NCBI GenBank assembly: GCA_963582805.1
Contig: CAUZTZ010000084.1
Span: 1-13,311, forward strand
Direction: 5' to 3'
From: GCA-2687515 sp963582805
GTDB taxonomy: Bacteria; Pseudomonadota; Alphaproteobacteria; Rhodospirillales; UBA2165
Length of the DNA stretch: 13,311 nt
Below, piece by piece: positions 1-6,425 of the stretch. Both the position numbers and the translations under genes were made by a program. The notes below the pieces were generated by a model. It saw only the letters and a program-made list of their open reading frames with translations, was not told the origin of the DNA and did not search any database. The stretch's first letter is position 1. The number at the start of each line of letters is the position of its first letter.

Positions 1-788
1 TTGATTTCGATGCGGTGCGCATCTTGCTCGGCGATTCCAATCAAATCGTGGTCGGCGGCGGCTCGCAATCGGTACGCTCCATGCGCCTCGGTGGCACGGT
101 GTTGAGCTGGGCCTCGGACGCGATCATCGAAAAGGGCAAGCGCATCGCGGCGCATGTGCTGGAGGCAGCCGAGACGGACGTGGCGTTCGATGCCGGCGCG
201 TTCACCATTAAGGGCACCGACCGCACCATGAGCCTGTTCGAAGTGGCCAAGGCTTCCGAAGAGGGCGATGCCTTGCCCGGCGATTTGGGCGGCGGGCTCG
301 ACGGCACCGGCTTTGTGGAAAAGCGGCTGCCCGCCTATCCCGCCGGCTGCGCCATTGTCGAGGTGGAGGTGGACCCCGAAACCGGGCGCGTGGCGCTGGT
401 GGATTACGCCCAGATCGATGATTGCGGGCGCCTCATCAATCCGCTGCTCGCCGAAGGCCAGGTGCATGGCGGCATCGCCCAGGGCGCCGGTCAGGCACTG
501 ATGGAAGGCCCCATCCATGACCAGACAAACGGTCAGATCGTGGCCGGTACCATGCTCGATTACGCCATGCCGAGGGCCGACAATTTCCCCCCGTTCCGCA
601 TCGATTTTTCCGAGATTCCATCTGCCAGCAATCCGCTCGGCGTTAAGGGGGTGGGTGAGGGCGGCACCACGCCGGCGCCGGCCGTCATCGTCAGCGCCAT
701 TGTCGATGCGCTCAAACACACCGGCATCGAGAATATCGAAATGCCGGTCACCTCGGAACGCATATGGCGGGCGCTGACGGAGCTGTGA
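1..788 (+). CDS. Molybdenum hydroxylase (xanthine dehydrogenase / CoxL family) large subunit, C-terminal part
   Basis: This is the C-terminal part of a molybdopterin-cytosine-dinucleotide-binding hydroxylase subunit. Enzymes of this family hydroxylate heterocycles or aldehydes, or oxidise CO, with water as oxygen donor. The frame is open from base 3, where it reads DFDAVRILLGDSN, so the GTG at 15 is an internal valine and the true start lies upstream of the window. Visible family features are a GGGSQSVRSMRLGG loop (about 57-98), the cofactor-binding stretch QVHGGIAQGAGQAL (about 461-502), and the near-terminal GVKGVGEGG motif, whose Glu (codon 657-659) is the conserved catalytic glutamate. 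A medium FAD subunit and a small 2Fe-2S subunit normally accompany it; neither lies within the window on the downstream side. The substrate cannot be read from this fragment because the N-terminal active-site loops are missing. It is followed by a 91-base gap with no clear terminator. The family call is firm, the substrate unknown. Confidence 0.93.
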   Translation, partial: DFDAVRILLGDSNQIVVGGGSQSVRSMRLGGTVLSWASDAIIEKGKRIAAHVLEAAETDVAFDAGAFTIKGTDRTMSLFEVAKASEEGDALPGDLGGGLDGTGFVEKRLPAYPAGCAIVEVEVDPETGRVALVDYAQIDDCGRLINPLLAEGQVHGGIAQGAGQALMEGPIHDQTNGQIVAGTMLDYAMPRADNFPPFRIDFSEIPSASNPLGVKGVGEGGTTPAPAVIVSAIVDALKHTGIENIEMPVTSERIWRALTEL

Positions 789-879
789 TTACGTTGGTGC
801 TTTAAAAATTGCGTGAAATTGATACCCTAACGGGCATAGAATAACGCCATCAAAACCCTTCAGGGAGGAGTTAAGAGCA

Positions 880-1776
880 ATGTCAGGTACCCCGCAAAAG
901 ACCAGAGAACTGGAAACCAACCATTTCGATTCCACCGTCTGGAACGATTTTCCCTTCCGCGACGATGACATCATCATCGCAACCTATGCCAAGACCGGCA
1001 CCACCTGGGTGCAGCAGATCATCAGCCAATTGCTGTTTAACGGCGAAGAAGGCTTGCCGGTGGCCGATATGTCGCCCTGGCTCGATCTCCGCATCCCGCC
1101 GAACGAGGTCAAGCTGGCCGGCGTCGAGGCGCAGACCCACCGCCGCTTCATGAAGACCCATCTGCCGGTGGACGCCTTGGTGTTCTCGGAAAAGGTCAAA
1201 TATATCTATATCGCCCGCGATGGCCGCGACATCGTTTGGAGCCTCTATAACCACCATTCCACCGCCAACGACGCCTGGTACGAGGCGCTCAACGAGACCC
1301 CCGGACTGGTCGGCCCGCCGATCGACCGGCCGGTGGATTCCATTGTCCAATATTATCACGATTGGCTCGATCAGGATGGATTCCCGTTCTGGTCGTTCTG
1401 GGAGAATATCAATACCTGGTGGGACATCCGCGAGCTACCCAACGTCAATCTGATCCACTTCGGCGCCTTGAAAGACGACATGCCCGGCGAGATACGCAAG
1501 ATCGCCGCATTCTTGGATATCGATATCGATGAGTCCAAGTGGGATACGATTCTGCACCATTGCAGCTTTGACTACATGAAAGCCAACGCGACGGCGAGCG
1601 TACCCCTCGGCGGTGCGTTTTGGGATGGCGGCGCCGAGACTTTCATCCATAAAGGCGTCAATGGCCGCTGGCGCGACGTGCTGAGCGATGTGGAAAGCCA
1701 GAAATACGAAAATCTGGCCGACGCCGAGTTGGGCGCCGAATGCGCTCATTGGCTGGCTACCGGTCAATTGCCGTAG
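880..1776 (+). CDS. PAPS-dependent sulfotransferase (cytosolic sulfotransferase family)
   Basis: The 298-residue product should transfer the sulfuryl group of PAPS to a hydroxyl or amine of a small acceptor in the cytoplasm. The 5'-phosphosulfate loop is TYAKTGTTW (residues 35-43, Lys38). KTHLP (92-96) carries the catalytic-base His94. The 3'-phosphate site is YIARDGRDIVWS (110-121, Arg113 and Ser121). The C-terminal PAPS motif reads HKGVNGRW (257-264), where animal enzymes have RKGxxGDW. The length is normal for the family and the protein looks complete. The ATG at 880 is chosen because AGGGAGGAG (862-870) lies nine bases upstream. A same-strand gene follows after 35 bases, and an APS kinase gene about 1.8 kb downstream could supply PAPS. 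The upstream gap 789-879 has no convincing promoter, although TAGAAT at 837-842 could act as a -10. The acceptor substrate is unknown; these proteins are often annotated as aryl sulfotransferases without proof. Confidence 0.93.
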   Translation: MSGTPQKTRELETNHFDSTVWNDFPFRDDDIIIATYAKTGTTWVQQIISQLLFNGEEGLPVADMSPWLDLRIPPNEVKLAGVEAQTHRRFMKTHLPVDALVFSEKVKYIYIARDGRDIVWSLYNHHSTANDAWYEALNETPGLVGPPIDRPVDSIVQYYHDWLDQDGFPFWSFWENINTWWDIRELPNVNLIHFGALKDDMPGEIRKIAAFLDIDIDESKWDTILHHCSFDYMKANATASVPLGGAFWDGGAETFIHKGVNGRWRDVLSDVESQKYENLADAELGAECAHWLATGQLP

Positions 1777-1811
1777 AGGGCGAGCCGCGTAATATATCAT
1801 AAGGGGGAATT

Positions 1812-2714
1812 GTGGCTGAAGCCGTAGGATTTATCGGCGTCGGTAATATGGGCGCGCCCATGTGCCGGCGGCTTCTGGATGCCGGATTTGATCTGACCAT
1901 CTACGATATCAACGAGGACGCGCTCGCCGCGCTGGTTGCGCTCGGCGCCAAAAAAGCCGCCTCGCCGGCCGCCGTCGCCTCGGCGGCGGAAGTGGTGCTG
2001 GTCAGCCTGCCGACCCCGGACGTGGTCAAGTCGGTCGCCCTCGGCCCGGGCGGCTTATCGTCCGGCAATCGCATCAAAACCTATGTGGATTTATCGACCA
2101 CCGGGCCGCGCATGGCGGCTGAGATTGCGGCGGCGCTGGCGGACACCGATATCGCCGTCGTCGATACGCCGGTTTCGGGCGGCGTATCGGGCGCCATTGC
2201 CGGCACCCTGGCGGTGATGGCCGCCGCCGCGCCGGGCGCGTTGGAGCGGGTGCGGGCGCCGCTGGAGGTGATCGGCAATGTCTTCCATGTGGGCGAGCAA
2301 GCCGGTATGGGCCAGACCATGAAGCTGGCCAACAATCTTCTCTCGGCGACGGCTTTGGCAATCTCGTCGGAAGCCATGGTGATGGGGGTCAAGGCCGGCC
2401 TCGATCCCCGCATCATGCTGGATGTGATCAATTCCGGCTCCGGCAAAAACACCGCCACCGACGGCAAGTTCGCGGCCGCCATATTGCCACGCAAATTCGA
2501 TTTGGGATTTTCCGTCGGGCTCATGCACAAAGACGTGGCCCTTGCCCTGGCCGAGGGCGAGGCGATGGACGTTCCCATGACCCTGGCCGCCACGGTGCGC
2601 GACGTCTGGGAGCGGGCGCTCGCAGAATTGGGCGCCGATGCGGATTTCTCCGAATTCGTCAAATGCGTCGAGGCCCGCGCCGGCGTCGAAGTGAAGCCGC
2701 CAGAAGACGGCTGA
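1812..2714 (+). CDS. NAD(P)-dependent beta-hydroxyacid dehydrogenase (3-hydroxyisobutyrate dehydrogenase family)
   Basis: A 300-residue beta-hydroxyacid dehydrogenase that interconverts a 3-hydroxy acid and its semialdehyde or keto form. The N-terminal Rossmann fold begins FIGVGNMG (7-14). The second strand ends in Asp32 (IYDIN), which favours NAD over NADP. The substrate-binding signature DTPVSGGVSGA lies at 118-128. The catalytic lysine is Lys171 in GQTMKLANN, and a second family lysine sits in MHKDVALAL (Lys240). The start is GTG 1812, preceded by AAGGGGGAA (1801-1809). It lies 35 bases after the sulfotransferase gene and 4 bases before the lactonase-like gene, so the three are probably cotranscribed. 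Family members include 3-hydroxyisobutyrate dehydrogenase, tartronate semialdehyde reductase, 2-(hydroxymethyl)glutarate dehydrogenase and sulfolactaldehyde reductase. The sequence alone does not separate these, so no gene symbol is given. Confidence 0.9.
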   Translation: MAEAVGFIGVGNMGAPMCRRLLDAGFDLTIYDINEDALAALVALGAKKAASPAAVASAAEVVLVSLPTPDVVKSVALGPGGLSSGNRIKTYVDLSTTGPRMAAEIAAALADTDIAVVDTPVSGGVSGAIAGTLAVMAAAAPGALERVRAPLEVIGNVFHVGEQAGMGQTMKLANNLLSATALAISSEAMVMGVKAGLDPRIMLDVINSGSGKNTATDGKFAAAILPRKFDLGFSVGLMHKDVALALAEGEAMDVPMTLAATVRDVWERALAELGADADFSEFVKCVEARAGVEVKPPEDG

Positions 2715-2718
2715 TCCG

Positions 2719-3522
2719 GTGTCAGGCCCCGAACCTTACGAGATCTATGCGATCCGCTACGGCCATCTGGAACGCGGTGCGGCCGCCAACTTCATCGGCG
2801 GCGATCCCCACGACGGCCCCATGCCATTGGATTATTTTGTCTGGGCCATAATCGGTGCGGGCGGCACGTTCGTTTTGGATACCGGCTTCAAATCGGACGT
2901 AGGCGCCCGGCGGGGGCGCGAGTTTCTGGCCGATCCGGGGCAAGGCTTAGCCGCCATCGGCGTTACACCCTCGGATGTGGAAGACGTCATCATCAGCCAT
3001 ATGCATTACGACCATGGCGGCAATCTGGAACTGTTTCCGAAGGCGCGCTTTCACATTCAAGATGACGAGATGGCCTTCGCCACCGGCCGCCATATGTGCC
3101 ACGGCGCCATCAATCATTCGTTTGAGGCCGCCGACGTGATGACCATGGTCGCGCGTCTGTTCCAGGGCCGCGTCCAATTCCACGACGGCGATGCGGAAAT
3201 CGCGCCCGGCATCACGCTGCACCGCATCGGCGGTCACACCATGGGTTTGCAGGTGATGCGCGTTTGGACCAAGCGCGGCTGGGTGGTGCTGGCCTCCGAC
3301 GCGGCGCATTTTTACGCCAACATGGAGGAGGGCCGGCCCTATCCGGTGGTCTTCAATATTGCTGAAATGCTCGAGGGTTTTGCCATTTTGCGCCGGCTGG
3401 CCTCAAGCCCGGACCACATCATTCCGGGGCACGACCCGTTGGTGCTGCAACGCTACCCGGCGCCGTCTGATGGCCTCAAAGGCAGCGTCGCGCGTCTGGA
3501 CGTGGAGCCCGAAGTTGCTTGA
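2719..3522 (+). CDS. Metallo-beta-lactamase-fold hydrolase, N-acyl homoserine lactonase-like
   Basis: A 267-residue metallo-hydrolase of the AiiA/AttM-like lactonase group, which opens lactone rings such as acyl-homoserine lactones or gamma-butyrolactones. A full dinuclear metal site is visible: ISHMHYDHGG (92-101) provides His94, His96, Asp98 and His99; GGHT provides His173; ASDAAH provides the bridging Asp194; and IIPGHDP provides His238. The GTG start at 2719 gives the usual N-terminus, running into an IRYGH-type segment near residue 12. It has no strong ribosome binding site, so translational coupling to the dehydrogenase gene ending at 2714 is likely. No signal peptide is seen, so it should act in the cytoplasm. 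The sulfotransferase and dehydrogenase neighbours suggest metabolism of one small hydroxylated or lactonised compound. Quorum quenching is possible but unproven, and no luxI or luxR gene is present. The fold and family are certain; the substrate is open. Confidence 0.9.
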   Translation: MSGPEPYEIYAIRYGHLERGAAANFIGGDPHDGPMPLDYFVWAIIGAGGTFVLDTGFKSDVGARRGREFLADPGQGLAAIGVTPSDVEDVIISHMHYDHGGNLELFPKARFHIQDDEMAFATGRHMCHGAINHSFEAADVMTMVARLFQGRVQFHDGDAEIAPGITLHRIGGHTMGLQVMRVWTKRGWVVLASDAAHFYANMEEGRPYPVVFNIAEMLEGFAILRRLASSPDHIIPGHDPLVLQRYPAPSDGLKGSVARLDVEPEVA

Positions 3523-3542
3523 AGACGGCCTTCAATTCTTTT
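3519..3542 (+). terminator. Weak terminator-like hairpin overlapping the lactonase stop codon
   Basis: The arms TTGAAG (3519-3524) and CTTCAA (3530-3535) enclose the loop ACGGC and are followed by TTCTTTT (3536-3542). The layout resembles an intrinsic terminator. The stem is only six pairs, with two G-C, so it would terminate weakly at best. It may partly insulate cysC from the three genes upstream. Confidence 0.25.
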
Positions 3543-3550
3543 AGAAGCTG

Positions 3551-3573
3551 TGCGCTGGCATTGGGCCGGCGCA
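3551..3573 (+). promoter_or_regulatory. Hairpin in the cysC leader
   Basis: TGCGCTGGC (3551-3559) pairs with GCCGGCGCA (3565-3573) over nine positions, one a G-U pair in RNA, with the loop ATTGG. It ends 19 bases before the cysC start and just ahead of the ribosome binding site GAGGCGG. No T-tract follows, so it is not a standard terminator. A role in mRNA stability or translation is possible, and chance in GC-rich DNA is a real alternative. Confidence 0.2.
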
Positions 3574-3592
3574 AATTGAGGCGGATACAATA

Positions 3593-4192
3593 ATGGCGAT
3601 TAAATCTGAAAACCTGGTTACCGTGAAACATCGCATTTCGGCGGCGGCGCGGGCCGGCGCCAACAGTCATCGGGGCGGCGTCCTCTGGTTCACCGGGCTG
3701 CCCGGTTCCGGCAAATCCACCCTGGCCATCGAAACCGAACACAAATTGTTTGAGTTGGGCCGACAGGCTTATGTGCTCGACGGCGACAATGTGCGCCAGG
3801 GCCTGAGCTCCGATCTTGGATTTTCGCCGCAAGACCGCACCGAAAATATCCGCCGTATCGGCGAAGTTGCGAGCCTCTTTGCAGATGCCGGTTTTATTGT
3901 CATCACCGCCTTCATTTCGCCCTACCGGGAAGACCGGGATATTGCCAGGAAAGCCGCCGGCGACATGTTCCACGAAATATATATCGACGCCGATATTGAA
4001 ACCTGCGAGCGGCGCGATCCCAAGGGCCATTGGGCGCTGGCCCGGGCCGGAAAAATTCCGGAATATACCGGCGTCTCGGCGCCCTATGAAGAGCCCGAAA
4101 ACGCCGAATATATCGTCGATACGGCCAAGCTGAGCATCGATGAGAGCGTCGCCAAAATGATCGAATATATTGATCAGAATCTGGTCGATTAG
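3593..4192 (+). CDS. cysC: Adenylylsulfate (APS) kinase
   Basis: This 199-residue enzyme phosphorylates adenosine 5'-phosphosulfate at the 3'-hydroxyl with ATP to give PAPS, the universal sulfuryl donor. It has the full family signature: P-loop GLPGSGKS (35-42), DGDNVR (63-68), the FISPYREDR segment (107-115), RDPKG (141-145) and the lid-side YTGVSAPYEEP (158-168). The length matches stand-alone bacterial CysC. It is not fused to ATP sulfurylase (CysN or Sat) and none is encoded in the window, so APS must come from elsewhere. The start ATG 3593 has GAGGCGG (3578-3584) upstream. It lies 70 bases after the lactonase-like gene, on the strand of the PAPS-using sulfotransferase at 880-1776, which suggests dedicated PAPS supply. 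No PAPS reductase or cysD/cysN neighbour supports an assimilatory sulfate cluster. Confidence 0.95.
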   Translation: MAIKSENLVTVKHRISAAARAGANSHRGGVLWFTGLPGSGKSTLAIETEHKLFELGRQAYVLDGDNVRQGLSSDLGFSPQDRTENIRRIGEVASLFADAGFIVITAFISPYREDRDIARKAAGDMFHEIYIDADIETCERRDPKGHWALARAGKIPEYTGVSAPYEEPENAEYIVDTAKLSIDESVAKMIEYIDQNLVD

Positions 4193-4222
4193 ACGCCGCG
4201 CCCTTCTCTTATTTTACCTGCC

Positions 4223-4251
4223 TTGACCGGGCCGGGAATCAATCGGATTAT
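4223..4251 (+). promoter_or_regulatory. Sigma70-type promoter candidate for the HpaB-family gene
   Basis: TTGACC (4223-4228) matches the -35 consensus at five of six positions. GATTAT (4246-4251) matches the -10 at four of six, with an ideal 17-base spacer. Transcription would start near 4258, giving a leader of about 35 bases that includes GGGGA (4281-4285) ahead of the ATG at 4294. The 101-base gap after cysC holds nothing else I can recognise, and no clear terminator. Confidence 0.4.
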
Positions 4252-4293
4252 CCTACCCAGTAGACGTTTTGCAATTAGCTGGGGACCATAGCC

Positions 4294-5892
4294 ATGCCCG
4301 CCGCCAAGCATCCGGAAAGCCCGGAAGAATTCGCCGCCAAGCCGAGCACCACCGGCAGTATCGAAAATTCCACCCCGATGACCGGCGGCGAATATCTGGA
4401 CAGCCTCCGCGATGGGCGCGAGGTCTATATCTATGGAGAGCGCGTCGATGATGTGACCGAGCATCCGGCGTTCCGTAACACCGCCCGCATGACCGCCCGG
4501 CTTTACGACGCGCTCCACGACGACAAGCACAAAGACAAAATCCTGGTGCCCACCGATACCGGCAATGGCGGCATGACCCACGCGTTTTTCAAGGCGCCGA
4601 AGACCCTGGAAGACTGCATCGCCGGGCGCGACGCCATCGCCGAATGGGCGCGCATCACCTATGGCTGGCTGGGCCGCTCGCCCGATTATAAGGCGGCGTT
4701 TCTGGCGACCTTGGGCGCCAATGCCGGGTTTTATGATCCCTATCAGGACAACGCTACGCGCTGGTACAAATACACCCAGGAGCGCATGCCCTTCGTCAAT
4801 CACGCGATCATCCATCCGCCGGTGGACCGGGACCGCCCGCCCAACGAAGCCAGCGATGTCTGTGCCCATGTGGAAAAAGAAACCGACGCCGGCATTATCG
4901 TTTCAGGGGCTAAGGTAGTGGCCACCGGATCGGTGCTCACCAACTATACCTTCGTTGCCCACCACGGGCTGATCCCGTTGCAGGACGAGGCGTTCGCCGC
5001 CGTCTTCATGGTGCCCACCGATGCGCCCGGCGTGAAATTTATCTGCCGGGCGTCATACGAGATGACTTCAACGGTGATGGGCTCGCCGTTCGATTATCCC
5101 CTGTCCAGCCGCCTGGACGAGAACGACGCCATCTTCATCATGGATAAGGTTTTGGTGCCGTGGGAGAACGTGTTCGTCTACCGGGATGTGGAAAAAGCCA
5201 ACAACTTCTTCCCGCAGACCGGGTTCCTTCCGCGCTTCGTGGTGCATGGCTGCACCCGGCTCGCGGTCAAGCTGGACTTCATTGCCGGGTTATTGCTGAA
5301 AGCGGTGGAGATTACCGGCACCTCGGAATATCGCGGCGTGCAGGCCAATGTGGGCGAGGTGATTGCCTGGCGCAATCTCTTCTGGGCGCTCTCCGACGCC
5401 ATGGTTCGCGACCCGCAGCCCTGGATCGGCGATTACGTGCTGCCCAAGATGGAGCCCGGCAACGCCTATCAGATCATCGCCACCATGGCCTATACCCAGG
5501 TCAAATATATTATCGAGCAGACCGTGGCGTCGGGCCTGATTTACCTGAATTCCCATTCTTCCGATTTCAAGAACGAAGATATCCGCCATTACATGGACAA
5601 ATATATGCGCGGCTCCGGCGGCAGCAGCGCCGAGGACCGGGTCAAGGTGATGAAATTGTTGTGGGAATGCCTGGGCACCGAGTTCGGTGCCCGGCACGAG
5701 CTGTACGAGATCAATTACGGCGGCTCGACCGAAGAAATCCGGCGCTATAGCCTGTTCGGCGCCCAGGCGACGGGTACCGTCGATAGGCTCAAAGGGTTCG
5801 CCGAGACCTGCATGGCCGAGTATGATCTGGATGGCTGGATCGCGCCGGACCTGATCGATCCCGGCGAATTGAGCCGCCATTTTAAGAGGTAG
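4294..5892 (+). CDS. HpaB-family FAD-dependent monooxygenase (4-hydroxyphenylacetate 3-hydroxylase-like)
   Basis: A 532-residue group D flavin monooxygenase that uses reduced FAD supplied by a separate reductase to hydroxylate, typically, a phenol ortho to its hydroxyl. The N-terminal family domain starts MTGGEYLDSLRDGREVYIYG (29-48). GRSPDY (127-132) and NHAIIHPPVDR (169-179) supply Arg128, Tyr132 and His170. Their spacing (4 and 42) equals that of the substrate-binding Arg100, Tyr104 and His142 that I recall for Thermus HpaB. VATGSVLTN (209-217) and DKVLVPWENVFVY (284-296) are further family blocks. The C-terminal domain carries INYGGSTEEIRR. The start ATG 4294 has GGGGA eight bases upstream, and the length is slightly above the usual 480-520. 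A GST-like gene overlaps its stop region by ribosome binding site. No HpaC-type flavin reductase is in the window. The substrate could be 4-hydroxyphenylacetate or another phenolic acid. The superfamily also includes 4-hydroxybutyryl-CoA dehydratase, but its iron-sulfur cysteine pattern is not evident here. Confidence 0.9.
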   Translation: MPAAKHPESPEEFAAKPSTTGSIENSTPMTGGEYLDSLRDGREVYIYGERVDDVTEHPAFRNTARMTARLYDALHDDKHKDKILVPTDTGNGGMTHAFFKAPKTLEDCIAGRDAIAEWARITYGWLGRSPDYKAAFLATLGANAGFYDPYQDNATRWYKYTQERMPFVNHAIIHPPVDRDRPPNEASDVCAHVEKETDAGIIVSGAKVVATGSVLTNYTFVAHHGLIPLQDEAFAAVFMVPTDAPGVKFICRASYEMTSTVMGSPFDYPLSSRLDENDAIFIMDKVLVPWENVFVYRDVEKANNFFPQTGFLPRFVVHGCTRLAVKLDFIAGLLLKAVEITGTSEYRGVQANVGEVIAWRNLFWALSDAMVRDPQPWIGDYVLPKMEPGNAYQIIATMAYTQVKYIIEQTVASGLIYLNSHSSDFKNEDIRHYMDKYMRGSGGSSAEDRVKVMKLLWECLGTEFGARHELYEINYGGSTEEIRRYSLFGAQATGTVDRLKGFAETCMAEYDLDGWIAPDLIDPGELSRHFKR

Positions 5893-5901
5893 GGGATCTC
5901 C

Positions 5902-6348
5902 ATGATACGCCTGCATACCATCATGGCTTCGGTGAACGGCTATAAGGTCCGCACCCTTCTTTCTATTCTCGGCCTCGATTGGCTCCCGGTTGATGCCGAA
6001 GGTCAAGCCAAGGTCGCCGAGTGGATGTCCAAGTCCGCCAACGAGGTGCACAACGGCCCCTGGATAGCCCGTGCCAAAGTGCGCCGTCCGGACGCCATCA
6101 CCATCCCGGACGAAGAAATCCATACCCGCTGCGATCACATATTGGGTCTGATGGAGGCGCATTTGGGCAGGGGCGACTGGCTGGCTTGCGGCCATGCGAC
6201 CATCGCCGACATTTCCTGCTTCGCGCCGATCTCGTTCCTGCCCGACAGCGGCTACGAGACCGATAAGTGGGCCAACGTCACCGCTTGGCTGGACCGGGTC
6301 CGCGGACTGCCGGGCACCATCGATGCTGACGGCAATGCATTCAACTAA
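5902..6348 (+). CDS. GST-like protein with an internally deleted thioredoxin domain
   Basis: A 148-residue protein resembling a glutathione S-transferase with most of its N-terminal domain missing. Residues 1-26 (MIRLHTIMASVNGYKVRTLL, then SILGLD) look like the start of a GST thioredoxin fold. Residue 27 onward (WLPVDAEGQAKVAEWMSKSANEV) matches the linker and first helix of the all-alpha C-terminal domain. About 60 residues that should lie between are absent, including the cis-proline segment and the Glu/Asp-Ser glutathione-binding motif. The C-terminal domain looks whole, with the folding N-capping box HATIAD (98-103). The frame is maintained, and the ribosome binding site AGGGG (5891-5895) overlaps the upstream stop. 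Usual family length is about 200-215. It may be a nonfunctional remnant, a deliberately small helical protein, or an assembly error. It probably lies in one transcript with the monooxygenase gene. Confidence 0.75.
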   Translation: MIRLHTIMASVNGYKVRTLLSILGLDWLPVDAEGQAKVAEWMSKSANEVHNGPWIARAKVRRPDAITIPDEEIHTRCDHILGLMEAHLGRGDWLACGHATIADISCFAPISFLPDSGYETDKWANVTAWLDRVRGLPGTIDADGNAFN

Positions 6349-6425
6349 TTACCCGGCTGGCGCAAAATTTTCCGGCTTCAATTTGTTCAAACGGCCAACC
6401 ATAACCAAAAGGGGTGTTGATTATT

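Noticed and set aside
15..17. GTG as start of the first gene
   Set aside because: The frame is open to the window edge and the family motifs show it is a C-terminal fragment, so this GTG is an internal valine.
2695..2713. Small inverted repeat AGCCG/CGGCT around the dehydrogenase stop codon
   Set aside because: Only five pairs, no T-tract, and the next gene begins five bases later, so a terminator is unlikely.
4193..4293. Possible small RNA or riboswitch in the gap before the HpaB-family gene
   Set aside because: The predicted leader is only about 35 bases and no conserved riboswitch elements or strong hairpins are visible.
5290..6195. Long open frame on the minus strand opposite the monooxygenase and GST-like genes
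   Set aside because: It lies antisense to well-recognised proteins, shows no family motifs, and is explained by GC-rich third positions. The same applies to the minus-strand frame at 8426-9472 opposite the ATPases.
6414..6425. GTG 6414 or TTG 6417 as start of the binding protein
   Set aside because: Both coincide with or directly follow the AAGGGG ribosome binding site, leaving no spacing. ATG 6426 is correctly spaced and gives a standard Tat signal.
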